Positions 14,949-24,941 of a stretch of DNA of 55,636 nt are shown piece by piece (the first letter of the stretch is position 1; the number at the start of each line of letters is the position of its first letter). The position numbers were made by a program, and so were the translations under genes. The notes under the pieces were generated by a model, which worked only from the letters and a program-made list of their open reading frames with translations, did no database searches and had not been told where the DNA came from. The stretch is from an uncultured Enterocloster sp. (GTDB lineage Bacteria; Bacillota; Clostridia; Lachnospirales; Lachnospiraceae), in contig CALWQV010000007.1 of NCBI GenBank assembly GCA_944383785.1, positions 1 through 55,636 on the forward strand, in the 5' to 3' direction.

Positions 14949-16961
14949 TTAAATTTCGGTTCTCTGAAGGGGCTCCTCAGGGCGGCTTTCCTCCCCCGCT
15001 CCTTCTTTCGCCATCTGCCCGACATTCTCTGTCTGGCCCTCATGAAGCGGCTGCTTCTCATGAACACGTTCTTCATGTTCCTTGGCCTCAGACTCATCCT
15101 CCGGCGGCAGTCCCTTTACCTTGCGGAAAATCTCCATAAACTCTTTGCCGGTGATCGTCTCCTTCTCGATCAAAAATTCCGCGATCTGGTCCATGGCGTC
15201 CCGGTTCTCAGACAGAAGGCGCTTGGCCTCCTCGTAGGAATCTTTCAGGATCTTCATCACTTCCTGGTCGATCTCCCCTGCCGTGGCGTCGCTGCAGTTT
15301 AACACAGTGCGGCCAGAAAGGTACTGGTTCTCCTTGGACTCCAGACTCATGAGGCCGAACTTCTTGCTCATGCCGTACTGGGTAATCATGGCCCGGGCCA
15401 GATTGGTAGCCTTCTCAATATCATTGGCTGCGCCGGTGGTCACGGTGTCAAATACCAGCTCCTCCGCCGCCCGTCCGGCCATCAGCTCCACCAGCATAGC
15501 CTCCAGTTCCTTCTTGGTATTCAGGTACTTTTCTTCCTCTGGAACATTCATAACATATCCCAACGCGCCCATGGTTCTGGGCACAATGGTGATCTTCTGC
15601 ACCGGCTCCGAGTGCTTCTGCAGGGCGCTGACTAGGGCGTGTCCCACCTCGTGGTAGGAAACGATCCTCCGCTCCTCCTTGCTCATGATGCGGTCCTTCT
15701 TCTCCTTACCGACCAGAACCACTTCCACCGCCTCAAAAAGATCCTTCTGGGAAACAGCCTGCCGCCCATGCTTAACCGCGTTAATGGCGGCCTCGTTCAT
15801 CATATTGGCCAGATCCGCGCCAACAGCGCCGGAGGTAGCCAGGGCAATCTCCTTAAAGTCAACGGTTTCGTCCAGCAGCACATCCTTGGAGTGAACCTTT
15901 AAAATGTTAATACGTCCATTAAGATCCGGGCGTTCTACCACCACCCGGCGATCAAAACGTCCCGGACGCAAAAGGGCCGGGTCCAGGATCTCCGGGCGGT
16001 TGGTTGCCGCCAGCACCAGAAGTCCCTTGGTGGAATCAAAGCCGTCCATCTCGGAAAGGAGCTGGTTTAAGGTCTGCTCCCGCTCGTCATTTCCCCCAAG
16101 GCGGCTGTCACGGCTGCGGCCGATGGCGTCGATCTCGTCGATAAAAATAATACAGGGAGCGTTCTCCGCCGCGTTCTTAAACAGGTCCCGGACACGGGAA
16201 GCGCCCACGCCCACGAACATCTCCACGAAATCAGAACCGGACAGAGAGTAGAAGGGCACATGGGCCTCTCCCGCCACGGCCTTGGCAAGCAGGGTCTTAC
16301 CGGTTCCGGGAGGGCCTACTAAAAGAGCGCCCTTGGGAAGCTTCGCACCGATCTTGGTGTATTTTCCCGGATTGTGAAGGAAGTCCACGATCTCCGTCAG
16401 GGATTCCTTGGCCTCATCCTCACCCGCTACGTCCTTAAAGGTAATGCCTGTCTCCTTCTGCACATACATCTTGGCGTTGCTCTTTCCCACGCCCATGATT
16501 CCGCCGCCGCCCATGCGCCGCATGGTGAAGTTCATCAGGAATACCAAAAATAGGAACGGAATCGCGTAGTTCAAAACCGCCGCCAGGATCACGCTGTTGT
16601 CCCTGGATTCTACCCGGATATCCACCCCGTTTTCCAGAAGGCTCTGGGAAAGCCGGACCGCATCCGCCGCCAAGGGAACTACATAATAATTCAGCTGAGA
16701 GGAAAAATCCAGAGTCCCCGCTTTCGGGATTACCTGAATGTTGGAGGTGCTGGAAGAACCCTGTACGATGGCCTCCACCTCTCCGTTCTCCACCATACGC
16801 ACGAATTCGCTGTAGCTCAGCTCTTCATCCCGGCTGGAGCTGACCAGGCCCTGCATGCCGGTAACCAGCACGAATGTCAAAAGGGCCGCCACCGCCAGCA
16901 TAGTGATTGTCTGCCAGTTGCTCTTTTGCCCATTTGGGTCATTGTTCTTATTGTTATCCAT
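14949..16961 (-). CDS. ftsH: ATP-dependent zinc metalloprotease FtsH
   Basis: A 670-residue membrane-anchored AAA protease that degrades unassembled membrane proteins and some regulators. Two membrane segments (about residues 19-37 and 124-144) flank the extracytoplasmic domain. The AAA module has Walker A GPPGTGKT at 216-223, Walker [11 protein letters not shown] near 271 and the SRH arginines in RPGRFDRR near 332. The zinc site HEVGH is at 437-441. The C-terminal tail is long, charged and Gln/Glu-rich, as in many Clostridia. All catalytic residues are present. It is monocistronic, with its own promoter and terminator. Confidence 0.97.
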   Translation of the reverse strand: MDNNKNNDPNGQKSNWQTITMLAVAALLTFVLVTGMQGLVSSSRDEELSYSEFVRMVENGEVEAIVQGSSSTSNIQVIPKAGTLDFSSQLNYYVVPLAADAVRLSQSLLENGVDIRVESRDNSVILAAVLNYAIPFLFLVFLMNFTMRRMGGGGIMGVGKSNAKMYVQKETGITFKDVAGEDEAKESLTEIVDFLHNPGKYTKIGAKLPKGALLVGPPGTGKTLLAKAVAGEAHVPFYSLSGSDFVEMFVGVGASRVRDLFKNAAENAPCIIFIDEIDAIGRSRDSRLGGNDEREQTLNQLLSEMDGFDSTKGLLVLAATNRPEILDPALLRPGRFDRRVVVERPDLNGRINILKVHSKDVLLDETVDFKEIALATSGAVGADLANMMNEAAINAVKHGRQAVSQKDLFEAVEVVLVGKEKKDRIMSKEERRIVSYHEVGHALVSALQKHSEPVQKITIVPRTMGALGYVMNVPEEEKYLNTKKELEAMLVELMAGRAAEELVFDTVTTGAANDIEKATNLARAMITQYGMSKKFGLMSLESKENQYLSGRTVLNCSDATAGEIDQEVMKILKDSYEEAKRLLSENRDAMDQIAEFLIEKETITGKEFMEIFRKVKGLPPEDESEAKEHEERVHEKQPLHEGQTENVGQMAKEGAGEESRPEEPLQRTEI

Positions 16962-17003
16962 ATGTGTAAATCTCCCTCTGAATGGATTTGCCCATTCTCT
17001 ACC

Positions 17004-17032
17004 ATTATAGAGGCAGTCCCCCTATAAATCAA
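17004..17032 (-). promoter_or_regulatory. Promoter of ftsH
   Basis: Leftward TTGATT (17032-17027) and TATAAT (17009-17004) are spaced by 17 bases and point to the ftsH start 43 bases downstream. Confidence 0.75.
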
Positions 17033-17153
17033 GAAAAGAACCGTGAAATTTCTGAAAAAATTTGTAATCCTCCGATTTAGGCAAAACATCGGTCGGGGTT
17101 ATTCTCCCTCGTTATAACGGTTTTATTCGAAACACATATAGATAATCTTTTCC

Positions 17154-17864
17154 TCAAAGGATCTTCTCTAAATCCACCTTTAATTGCTGAGCCCAATCGC
17201 TCCAGCCCAGGGGATCTCTTTGATCCCGAAGCAGCACTTTTGCCTGATGGCCAGCGGCAGCCGCTAATAAATCTGCTGATTTTTTATAACGGTCGCCTGC
17301 CGCGTATACAAGGGAAAGCTTCAATTCTCCATGATCCCTTTTTTCATCGGACAGCAGAGATTTTAAATCGAAAGCTCCGGCCTCGCCAAAGGCGTCTTCC
17401 ATCTGCTTTTTTTCCCTTCCCTCAAAGGCTTCGTCGCTCAAAGAACCGCAGCTATAACATGCCGCGAAGCAGTATTTCCCAGGGCAGGAAAGGGCGGCGT
17501 AAAAGGCGCTGTATCCCCCTTCCATCACACCCGCGATCATCTGCTTTTCTAAGTCGGCCGGGAAATAATTTTTCACCAGATCCGGCAGTTCTTCTGTCAG
17601 CATTTGGGAATACGCAAAGCCGTGAACCATATCGGCTCCATAGCTCAGCTTCAGGTCCGGCATCGCCACAATGATTCCGAACTTTTCGGCCAACTCATCC
17701 ACATCCGCATGGCGGTACCATGCGGTGTGATCTTTTCCCGCCGGTGGCAGCAGCCACAAAACAGGATATTTTTCCTTATGGCACGTCTCGATGGGAACTA
17801 CCACAGACATAGAATTGCACTCTGTCAAAGCGGCTGAATAAAACTGATTCAAGATCCATGCCAT
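17154..17864 (-). CDS. Esterase-family paralogue lacking catalytic Ser and His
   Basis: A 236-residue alpha/beta-hydrolase of the esterase D / putative esterase family, clearly homologous to the product of the adjacent upstream gene at 17869-18684. The nucleophile elbow reads AGVMEGGYSA, so Met114 stands where the neighbour has Ser125 in AGLSMGGGGA. The oxyanion region LLHGRSDD of the neighbour is LLPPAGKD here, and the C-terminal GKHEW His has no counterpart (DPLGWSDW). The frame is intact with a normal start 4 bases after the neighbour. It is probably catalytically dead as a serine esterase and may bind a ligand, partner with the active esterase, or be an early-stage relic. Confidence 0.75.
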   Translation of the reverse strand: MAWILNQFYSAALTECNSMSVVVPIETCHKEKYPVLWLLPPAGKDHTAWYRHADVDELAEKFGIIVAMPDLKLSYGADMVHGFAYSQMLTEELPDLVKNYFPADLEKQMIAGVMEGGYSAFYAALSCPGKYCFAACYSCGSLSDEAFEGREKKQMEDAFGEAGAFDLKSLLSDEKRDHGELKLSLVYAAGDRYKKSADLLAAAAGHQAKVLLRDQRDPLGWSDWAQQLKVDLEKIL

Positions 17865-17868
17865 ATCA

Positions 17869-18684
17869 TCATTCTCCTTTCAAGGGCAGCGTATCGAGAA
17901 ATCTCTGAATCCACTGATCCCAAAAAATCCATTCATGTTTTCCGGGGCCTTCATGGTATTCATATCCATAGGGATTTCCTGGAATTTGCTCAAATGTCTC
18001 TTTGATTTTCATTGCCACCGGATAGCGCACATCCTCCGTGCCCATAGCATGGTAAACCCTTGGCAATACCGAATGACCTTTTGCCGTATCTCTTATTAAT
18101 TTCAAAATATCGTACTCTGTGCCTTGAAGTTTGTCTGAATCAGATACGCCGTAAATATCCTCGTTGCATTTTTTATAAACCTGGTCAGAGCCCCCTTTTC
18201 CTCTCCAGAGCCCTTCCAAAGGCGCCACTCCCCCTGTGGACAGCATGCAAATCGCGCCGTATTGGTCAGGATTATGAAGGCCCACCCACATAGCGCCGCC
18301 GCCGCCCATAGACAGTCCGGCGATATAATTATCTTCCCTCTTACGGCTCATTTTTGGAAAAAGGCGACCGCACAGTTCCGGCAGTTCCTTGGAAATATAA
18401 TCATAATATTTCGGCCCGTGTACCATATTCAGGTAGCGGCTGTAGCTCACCTCCGGCATAATCACCATTAATCCCAGCGGGGCGACATACCGCTCAATGG
18501 AAGTCCGGCGCAGCCAGATCGTACAGTCGTCACTGCGTCCATGAAGCAGCCACAGCACTGGAAATTGCTCTTGCCCGCCGCCTCCGGGAAGGCCGATTCC
18601 CTGCATTTTTTGGGGCATAATCACCCATATTTTTGTGTCCATATGAAGGACGTTTGAATTTAAATTTACCTGCAACAGCGCCAT
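17869..18684 (-). CDS. Putative serine esterase (esterase D-like alpha/beta-hydrolase)
   Basis: A 271-residue cytoplasmic alpha/beta-hydrolase. The nucleophile elbow is GLSMGGGG (Ser125), the oxyanion loop LLHGRSDDCTIW, a candidate acid is the Asp in GTEDVRYP near residue 218, and the catalytic His is in GPGKHEWIFWD near residue 250. Family members are acetyl-xylan, feruloyl or S-formylglutathione-type esterases. It starts 10 bases after the sugar ABC permease remnant, consistent with an oligosaccharide-utilisation operon in which it removes acyl groups from imported sugars. It lies 4 bases before its inactive-looking paralogue. Confidence 0.85.
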   Translation of the reverse strand: MALLQVNLNSNVLHMDTKIWVIMPQKMQGIGLPGGGGQEQFPVLWLLHGRSDDCTIWLRRTSIERYVAPLGLMVIMPEVSYSRYLNMVHGPKYYDYISKELPELCGRLFPKMSRKREDNYIAGLSMGGGGAMWVGLHNPDQYGAICMLSTGGVAPLEGLWRGKGGSDQVYKKCNEDIYGVSDSDKLQGTEYDILKLIRDTAKGHSVLPRVYHAMGTEDVRYPVAMKIKETFEQIPGNPYGYEYHEGPGKHEWIFWDQWIQRFLDTLPLKGE

Positions 18685-18694
18685 TTTTACACTC

Positions 18695-19345
18695 CTAACC
18701 TTTTACAGCTCCCTCCATCATGCCTGCTACAATCCGCTTTTGGAACAGGCAGTACACAATGAAAATCGGAAGAATTGACAGAAGCATTACCGCAAATACA
18801 ATGGTAAAATTCGTTGAGTTTTCCGTCCGGAACGAGTATTGATAAAGCGTAAGGGTCCGGTTTAAATTGGACTGGTTCAACACCAAAGACGGCATAAAGT
18901 AGTCATTCCAAATCCACAGGGAATTTTTAATGACAACCGTGGAGATAATTGGCTTCATAATCGGACGCACAATCCGGTAAAATACCTGGTTTGTGCTGGC
19001 TCCGTCAATATAAGCGGCCTCCTCCAAATCAGTGGGCATGGATGCGAGGTAGCCTACCATCAGGAAAACACCCTCGCAGGTAGAATTTGCGATATACAGA
19101 AGGATCGCCCCTACCCGGTTCAGCAGTCCCAGCTGACTCATCAGCTTAACCATGGGCAGCATTTTCACCTGGAAAGGAACAAAAATTCCCGCTACCATAA
19201 AGAAATAAAGGAATCCGTAAAATTTGGAATTAAAACGCCTTCTTGAAATCGCGTAAGAGCACATGGGAAGAAACAGTACCATAGCGACTACCGCCGTGCC
19301 CGTAATGATTGCCGAATTTTTCAGCGCGATAAAGTAGTATATTGA
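18695..19345 (-). pseudogene. Carbohydrate ABC permease (MalG-type), 5'-truncated
   Basis: The frame encodes the C-terminal 215 or so residues of a MalG-type permease, with the coupling EAA motif MPTDLEEAAYIDGASTNQVF and about five membrane segments. Homology continues upstream of the first ATG (19282), reading YFIALKNSAIITGTAVVA without a start codon, and then stops at a TGA near 19343. The family is normally about 275-300 residues, so the first membrane segment and start are missing. The break coincides with the start of another truncated gene on the opposite strand. No sister permease or binding protein is nearby. A shortened product from 19282 is conceivable but unlikely to transport. Confidence 0.75.
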
Positions 19346-19706
19346 TCAGCTCAAAATTCAGCAGAAACAAAACGACGCGTATATCGTAAAAAAAGCCCAA
19401 AGCTATATCAGCCAGCACTACTCGGAGCCATTGATGCTGGCGGATATTGCGGCGCGATTCTGCCTGCACCCCAATTACTTCAGCTCTTTATTTAAAAAGC
19501 AGCTAAACATTACGGTCCGTGAGTACATCCTGAGGCTGCGTATCCAAAAGGCCAAGGAACTGATGGCTGACCCGGACTTAAAATTAATTGATATTGCCCT
19601 TTCGGTAGGCTACCAGGATGCAGCTCATTTTAACCGCGCCTTTAAAAATGTAACCGGACTCTCCCCTTCTCAATACCGGGAAGGCATCAAATTGAATTTA
19701 AATTAA
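19338..19706 (+). pseudogene. AraC/YesN-type regulator, C-terminal HTH fragment
   Basis: Open from 19338, the frame reads KAQSYISQHYSEPLMLADIA and then a complete AraC double HTH (CLHPNYFSSLFKKQLNITV, LIDIALSVGYQDAAHFNRAF, GLSPSQYR). Immediately upstream is a stop codon and then sequence belonging to the opposite-strand permease. The receiver or sensor domain that precedes this HTH in YesN-type response regulators is absent. No start codon with a ribosome binding site is visible; TTG at 19431 would leave less than the full HTH. It is a remnant created by the same event that truncated the permease. Confidence 0.75.
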
Positions 19707-19746
19707 AACTTTCAAAAAAACACTGGATTTCTCCTTTTTGCGGCTG

Positions 19747-19752
19747 TATAAT
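19747..19752 (+). promoter_or_regulatory. -10 element of the pyrG promoter
   Basis: TATAAT lies about 60 bases before the pyrG start; the corresponding -35 (TGGATT at 19724-19729) is weak. The short leader shows no terminator hairpin. Confidence 0.5.
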
Positions 19753-19814
19753 GGACGGGTTATTTTTTTATTCCTGATTTTTCATCATGTATTACACAAA
19801 AAGGAGGTTCCACT

Positions 19815-21422
19815 ATGCCAGTAAAGTATGTATTTGTCACCGGCGGCGTTGTTTCCGGCCTAGGAAAGGGCATCACTGCCGCTTCCCTTGGGCGTCTCCT
19901 AAAAGCCCGGGGCTACAAGGTCACCATGCAGAAATTCGATCCCTACATCAACATCGACCCAGGCACCATGAATCCTGTCCAGCACGGAGAGGTTTTTGTG
20001 ACAGACGACGGCGCGGAAACCGACCTGGATCTAGGCCATTACGAGCGCTTTATCGATGAAAGCCTGACGAAAAACTCCAACGTCACTACCGGAAAGGTCT
20101 ACTGGACCGTCCTGCACAAGGAACGCCGGGGGGATTTCGGCGGCGGCACCGTCCAGGTAATCCCCCATATTACCGATGAAATCAAGAGCCGCTTCCACCG
20201 AAGCACAGGCGGGGAAGGCACGGAAATCGCCATCATCGAGGTGGGCGGCACCGTGGGCGACATCGAAAGCCAGCCCTTCCTGGAGGCCATCCGCCAGTTC
20301 CAGCACGAGGTGGGCCCCGGCAATACCTGTATCATTCATGTAACTCTGATCCCTTATCTGAAGGCCTCCGGGGAATTAAAGACAAAACCCACCCAGGCCA
20401 GTGTCAAGAACCTCCAGGGCATGGGAATCCAGCCGGATATCCTGGTCTGCCGCAGCGAACACCCCCTGGATGGAGGAATCCGGACCAAAATTTCCCGTTT
20501 CTGCAATGTTCCCCAGTCCCATGTGCTTCAAAATCTGGACGTAGACGTACTTTACGAGATCCCCCTGGTCATGGAGGATGAGCATCTGGCCCAGGCTGCC
20601 TGCGAATGCCTGAACCTGCCCTGCCCCGAACCGGATCTGGCGGACTGGCGGGCCATGATCGATGCCTGGAAGCACCCCAAATACCAGGTGAAGGTGGCCC
20701 TTGTAGGAAAATACATCCAGCTCCACGACGCCTACATTTCCGTGGTGGAGGCCCTGAAACACGGCGCTGTGGCCAATCACGCCCAGGTTCAGATCAAATG
20801 GATCGATTCGGAAACCCTTACGCCAGAAAACGCCGGGGAGCTTTTGGGGGACGTGTCCGGCATCCTGGTTCCCGGCGGCTTCGGCGACCGGGGAATCGAG
20901 GGAAAGATTACCGCCATCCAGTATGCCAGGGAGCACAAGATCCCATTCCTGGGCCTGTGCTTAGGGATGCAGCTGTCCATCGTGGAGTTTGCCCGCCATG
21001 TAGCTGGGCTGCCCGAGGCCCACAGCGTGGAGCTGAACCCTGCTACTCCTGATCCGGTGATCCACCTGATGCCCGACCAGAACGGCGTGACGGACATTGG
21101 TGGAACCCTGCGGCTGGGCTCCTATCCCTGCGTTCTGGCTCCCGATTCCACGGCCTGTAAACTCTACGGCACCGGAACCATCCAGGAACGCCACCGTCAC
21201 CGCTACGAGGTGAACAACGACTACCGGAAAGTCCTCACAGACCACGGCATGAAGCTGTCCGGCCTCTCCCCGGACGGGCGGATTGTGGAAATGATCGAGA
21301 TTCCCTCCCACCCCTTCTTCATCGGCACCCAAGCCCATCCGGAGTTGAAATCCCGGCCCAACCGTCCCCATCCGCTGTTTGCGGGCTTCATCGCGGCCGC
21401 TTTAAAAAAGCAGGAAGCATAG
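19815..21422 (+). CDS. pyrG: CTP synthase
   Basis: A 535-residue enzyme that aminates UTP to CTP with glutamine and ATP. The N-terminal synthetase domain carries the P-loop [20 protein letters not shown] and [15 protein letters not shown]. The C-terminal class I amidotransferase has the nucleophile loop LGLCLGMQ (Cys near residue 382) and a His/Glu pair near the end (HPEL). AAGGAGG upstream fixes the ATG at 19815. It is transcribed alone or with the small gene downstream. Confidence 0.97.
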   Translation: MPVKYVFVTGGVVSGLGKGITAASLGRLLKARGYKVTMQKFDPYINIDPGTMNPVQHGEVFVTDDGAETDLDLGHYERFIDESLTKNSNVTTGKVYWTVLHKERRGDFGGGTVQVIPHITDEIKSRFHRSTGGEGTEIAIIEVGGTVGDIESQPFLEAIRQFQHEVGPGNTCIIHVTLIPYLKASGELKTKPTQASVKNLQGMGIQPDILVCRSEHPLDGGIRTKISRFCNVPQSHVLQNLDVDVLYEIPLVMEDEHLAQAACECLNLPCPEPDLADWRAMIDAWKHPKYQVKVALVGKYIQLHDAYISVVEALKHGAVANHAQVQIKWIDSETLTPENAGELLGDVSGILVPGGFGDRGIEGKITAIQYAREHKIPFLGLCLGMQLSIVEFARHVAGLPEAHSVELNPATPDPVIHLMPDQNGVTDIGGTLRLGSYPCVLAPDSTACKLYGTGTIQERHRHRYEVNNDYRKVLTDHGMKLSGLSPDGRIVEMIEIPSHPFFIGTQAHPELKSRPNRPHPLFAGFIAAALKKQEA

Positions 21423-21479
21423 CCGCCTTACGCTTTGGACACACTATCCCTTAAGATCATCGAGGGGAGGTGACACAGC

Positions 21480-21632
21480 TTGAAGAAAGCAGATGATTTT
21501 GACGTTGATATCCAGGCCTGTTCCGCCACGGACTGCACAGGGCTCATTCCATCCCTGCCTCAGGACGAGGCGGAGCTGGAATCCTACAAGGCCCTCTATC
21601 CCTTTGACGCCGAACAAACAGCCAAAGGCTAA
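21480..21632 (+). CDS. Small 50-residue acidic protein downstream of pyrG
   Basis: A TTG-initiated frame with a very strong ribosome binding site (GGGAGGTGA at 21465-21473) encodes 50 residues beginning MKKADDFDVDIQACSATDCT. It is strongly acidic, has two cysteines six apart (Cys14, Cys19) and ends in AEQTAKG. There is no membrane segment. It begins 57 bases after the pyrG stop and its stop codon overlaps that of the convergent LysR gene. The good ribosome binding site, the balanced composition and the lack of any overlapping alternative frame argue that it is real. I do not recognise a function. Confidence 0.6.
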   Translation: MKKADDFDVDIQACSATDCTGLIPSLPQDEAELESYKALYPFDAEQTAKG

Positions 21633-22504
21633 TTCCGGGCAAATTCCCAGAACAGCTGCGCCGCCAGAGGCATCATCTGGCGGCGTTTCTTAACCAGATA
21701 CAGCCGCGAGTCCTTCCTGGGCTCTACGATAGGCTTAAAAACAAGGCGTCGCCCCCCGGCAAAGCTTTTCACCGATTCCGGGCAAATGGCTACCGCTGCG
21801 CCGCTTTCCACCAAAGGGATAATCGCCGCCGGGGAATTGTAGACGCAGAAAATATTCCGCTCCTGGGCTGCGTCGTTAAACCAGCTGTTAATCTCTTCCT
21901 GGATGGGCAGTCTGGCGGGAATGATCAGATCCTCCCCGCCAAGGCGCGAAAGGGGAACCGTCTTCCCCGTCTCCCTGGCAAGGGGAGTCTCCTTTCCCAT
22001 CACCGCAAGCCAGGGCTCGCTCTTTAAAAATTCCCGGTCATAGGTTTCCATGTCAAAGGGCTCCCGCATAATCCCGATATCCGCTAGGTTCTGCTCCAGC
22101 CTCTGATTCACCTCGTCCCCGCTTCCCGCTAGTATCTGAAAATGAATCCCCGGATAGATCTCATGAAATTTCCGGATCAGGCTGCACATCACCCCCGCGC
22201 CGCAGGACTCCGTCACCGCGATAGATACCGTGCCGTAGGTGCTGCTTTTCACCATCCCCAGCTGATATTTGGTCCGCTCCATCAGGGCGATGATTTCCTC
22301 CGCCTGCTGCTTTAAGAAAACCCCTTCCTCCGTCAGCTGCACCCTGCGCTTGCCCCGGATTAAGAGTTGCACTCCCAGCTCTTCTTCCAGCTTCTGCAGC
22401 TGACGGCTTAAAGGCGGCTGGGCGATACAAAGCTTCTGGGCCGCCCGGGTAATATTTTCCTCTCGAGCCACCTCCAAAAAATATTGCAGCGATTTAATAT
22501 CCAT
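21629..22504 (-). CDS. LysR-family transcriptional regulator
   Basis: A 291-residue LysR protein beginning MDIKSLQYFLEVAREENITR with the HTH AAQKLCIAQPPLSRQLQKLE and an effector domain (VSIAVTESCGAGVMCSLIRK). The ATG at 22504 is preceded by GGAGGG at ideal spacing, so an upstream ATG is rejected. It is divergent from the YoaK-type membrane protein gene, which it may control in the usual LysR manner; the intergenic region is about 130 bases. Confidence 0.92.
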   Translation of the reverse strand: MDIKSLQYFLEVAREENITRAAQKLCIAQPPLSRQLQKLEEELGVQLLIRGKRRVQLTEEGVFLKQQAEEIIALMERTKYQLGMVKSSTYGTVSIAVTESCGAGVMCSLIRKFHEIYPGIHFQILAGSGDEVNQRLEQNLADIGIMREPFDMETYDREFLKSEPWLAVMGKETPLARETGKTVPLSRLGGEDLIIPARLPIQEEINSWFNDAAQERNIFCVYNSPAAIIPLVESGAAVAICPESVKSFAGGRRLVFKPIVEPRKDSRLYLVKKRRQMMPLAAQLFWEFARN

Positions 22505-22637
22505 CCATTTCCCTCCTTTATCATACCTTTTTAGTATCATGCTCCATATATTATATGTATTTTATTATAGTAATACTCTGTGCTATAGTAAAGAAGATTC
22601 CATTTGTTTACATTGAAATTATGTGTTTGAGATATTT

Positions 22638-23303
22638 ATGAAGATGGAAGACAGGCAGGCCAGCAGGATTCATTACAATATGGCGCTGATCGGAGGCTTT
22701 CTGGGGGCATACGGCGTGGTAAGCCGCGGGAATTTTCCCTCCGCCCAGACAGGGAATATGATCTCCATCCTCACCATGGCCATCGGCCGTAAGCCCCTGG
22801 ATTTCCTGATCCACGTTGGAGCGCTGGTTGTATATGTAGCGGCCATTGTCCTCTGCACCTGGCTTCCGAAGCACGCAAAGATCCGGCTGCCCCAGTTAAG
22901 TCTGGCGGTCAGCTCCATAGCTGCTGTGCTGATGACCATGATCCCCATGAACGCGGATCCCATCCTGTCCCTTTATCCCCTATTTTTTGCCACCGCCTTC
23001 CAGTGGTGCAGCTTCAAGGGAGCCAGAGGTTTTACCTGCGCCACCATCTTCTCCACCAATAACCTGCGCCAGTTTTCCTCCGCAGCGGTGGAGGTATGGC
23101 TGAACCACGATGATTCCTTTTTGGATAAATTCCGTTTTTTCGGCGGCACCCTCCTATCCTTCCACACCGGAGCGGCTGCGGCTATCTTTCTGACTCTGGT
23201 CTTTGAGGAAAAGGCTTCCCTCTTCTGCCTCCTGCCTCTGGCGGCCGCCTGGGCGCAGGTGGAGACGGCCCTTCATCGGGCGGCGGCCCATCAGACGGCC
23301 TAA
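22638..23303 (+). CDS. YoaK/DUF1275 family membrane protein
   Basis: About 221 residues with six hydrophobic segments and the family's early motif GNFPSAQTGNMISI plus QWCSFKG and a TNNLRQF stretch near the middle. DUF1275 (YoaK) proteins are poorly characterised inner-membrane proteins. The start is uncertain: ATG at 22638 is chosen, but a GTG at 22623 and an ATG at 22644 are possible, and none has a good ribosome binding site. It is divergent from the LysR gene and ends before a strong terminator. Confidence 0.8.
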   Translation: MKMEDRQASRIHYNMALIGGFLGAYGVVSRGNFPSAQTGNMISILTMAIGRKPLDFLIHVGALVVYVAAIVLCTWLPKHAKIRLPQLSLAVSSIAAVLMTMIPMNADPILSLYPLFFATAFQWCSFKGARGFTCATIFSTNNLRQFSSAAVEVWLNHDDSFLDKFRFFGGTLLSFHTGAAAAIFLTLVFEEKASLFCLLPLAAAWAQVETALHRAAAHQTA

Positions 23304-23316
23304 AATATGCTTCGTT

Positions 23317-23364
23317 AAAAAAAGACCTTTCCGGCGGTTTCCCCATCCGGTCAGGTCTTTTTCT
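23317..23364. terminator. Bidirectional terminator between yoaK-like gene and amino acid ABC operon
   Basis: AAAAAGACCT pairs with AGGTCTTTTT, with a CCGG/CCGG inner stem. T-runs exist on both strands, so it ends both convergent transcripts. Confidence 0.85.
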
Positions 23365-23380
23365 TTTAGCGTTTCATAAA

Positions 23381-24121
23381 TTATCCTCTCATAAACCTTC
23401 CAAGGAATTCCCTGGTCAGCTGATTCTCAGGATGCTCGAATATCTTGTGCGGGTCGCCTTCCTCAGCGATCACGCCTCCGGCCATAAATACCACATGGCT
23501 GGACACGTCCCGGGCGAAGGCCATCTCATGGGTCACGATGATCATAGTCAGACCCTCCTTTGCCAAGGTGCGCATTACCTCCAGCACCTCTCCCACCATC
23601 TGGGGATCCAGGGCTGAGGTGGGCTCGTCAAAGAGCAGCAGCTCCGGCTCCATGGCAAGAGCCCGGGCGATCGCCACCCGCTGCTTCTGGCCGCCGGAAA
23701 GCTGTCTAGGCTTGGCGTTGATATAGGGGGCCATCCCTACCTTTTCCAGGTAGCGCATGGCGTTGGCCTTGGCCTCGTCCTTCTTGCGCTTGAGAACCTT
23801 CACCTGTCCCACCATGCAGTTTTCCAGCACGTTCATATTGTTGAACAGATTAAAGCTCTGAAACACCATCCCCACCTTTGCCCGGTAGGCCGGGGCGTTG
23901 ACCCTTCCCCCCACAATGTTCTGATCGTGGTAGAGAATCTCCCCGGTGGTGGGAGTCTCAAGCAGGTTCAGGCACCGCAGCAGGGTGGATTTGCCGGAGC
24001 CGGAGGCCCCGATGATACAGGTTACGTCCCCTGCGCGGACGGAAAAATCGATATCCTTCAAAACCAGGTTACTTCCGAAGGCTTTGCTCAAATGGCGGAT
24101 TTCCAGAATTGTCTCACCCAT
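23381..24121 (-). CDS. Polar amino acid ABC transporter ATP-binding protein
   Basis: A 246-residue GlnQ/ArtP-type ATPase. Walker [10 protein letters not shown] lies near residue 39, followed by the Q-loop [11 protein letters not shown], signature LSGGQKQR and Walker [14 protein letters not shown]. Its start codon overlaps the permease stop (TAATG), so translation is coupled. It energises uptake of a polar amino acid by the permease and lipoprotein encoded upstream. The particular amino acid is not deducible. Confidence 0.93.
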   Translation of the reverse strand: MGETILEIRHLSKAFGSNLVLKDIDFSVRAGDVTCIIGASGSGKSTLLRCLNLLETPTTGEILYHDQNIVGGRVNAPAYRAKVGMVFQSFNLFNNMNVLENCMVGQVKVLKRKKDEAKANAMRYLEKVGMAPYINAKPRQLSGGQKQRVAIARALAMEPELLLFDEPTSALDPQMVGEVLEVMRTLAKEGLTMIIVTHEMAFARDVSSHVVFMAGGVIAEEGDPHKIFEHPENQLTREFLGRFMRG

Positions 24122-24915
24122 TATTCTTGATCCTCCTTCTTCGCCTCGCTGTAGCGGTAGAGTCCGCTGGTAAAGGCCAGCGTATCGGTGGTAGCCAGAT
24201 CATAGTTATCCGCTCCGTCCATCCGCTTCTCTAAAAGCCGCAGGATGCGGGAGCAGGTAAAGGTCATGATGAAGTACATGATCATGGTAATGGTATAAGC
24301 CTCAAAGTTCATGTACAGGGCTCCCGCCGCAGCCTTGGTCTTGTAGAGCAGCTCCGCGATGCCAATTACGGAAAGAACGCAGCTGTCCTTAATATTGATA
24401 ATCAGGTTGTTGCCGATCTGAGGCATGATATTGCGCAGGGCCTGGGGCAGAATCACGTAAAGCATGGTCTGTACATGGGTCATGCCGATGGATTTCGCGC
24501 CCTCGGTCTGGCCCGCGTCGATGGAGAGAATGCCTCCCCGGACAGTCTCCGCCATATAGGCTCCCGTATTGATGGACAGGATAAAATAAGCGGTTCCCCT
24601 CATAGACATATTGATGCCCAGCAACGGGAAAAGGCCGTAGTAAATAAACATAGCCTGCGCCATCATAGGCGTGCCGCGGAATACCTCCACATAGACGTTT
24701 AACACCGCCTTTACCACCCACAGCACAAAACGCTTCACCGGATTGTCCCCCTTCTGGGAGGGGATAGTCTGGACAATGCCCACCGCGAATCCGATGAGGC
24801 AGCCCACCGCCGTTCCCACCAGGGCGATCACCATGCTCAGTCCGGCGCCCTGAAGCATAGACACCCCGTAGCGGTTAAATACCTCCGCTACTCTGCCGAT
24901 AAAATCTGTTGGCAT
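24121..24915 (-). CDS. Polar amino acid ABC transporter permease
   Basis: A 264-residue HisM/GlnP-type permease with five membrane segments, the N-terminal [20 protein letters not shown] helix and the conserved [20 protein letters not shown] loop. The coupling motif [20 protein letters not shown] is near residue 165. It probably works as a homodimer, since only one permease gene is present. It follows the binding protein gene by 26 bases. Confidence 0.92.
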   Translation of the reverse strand: MPTDFIGRVAEVFNRYGVSMLQGAGLSMVIALVGTAVGCLIGFAVGIVQTIPSQKGDNPVKRFVLWVVKAVLNVYVEVFRGTPMMAQAMFIYYGLFPLLGINMSMRGTAYFILSINTGAYMAETVRGGILSIDAGQTEGAKSIGMTHVQTMLYVILPQALRNIMPQIGNNLIINIKDSCVLSVIGIAELLYKTKAAAGALYMNFEAYTITMIMYFIMTFTCSRILRLLEKRMDGADNYDLATTDTLAFTSGLYRYSEAKKEDQE

Positions 24916-24941
24916 ATCTCTCTCTCCTCACGCGCTTCTCT

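Noticed and set aside
19753-19814. pyrG leader attenuation as in Bacillus (CTP-sensing terminator)
   Set aside because: The leader has a GGG and T-run but no terminator hairpin.
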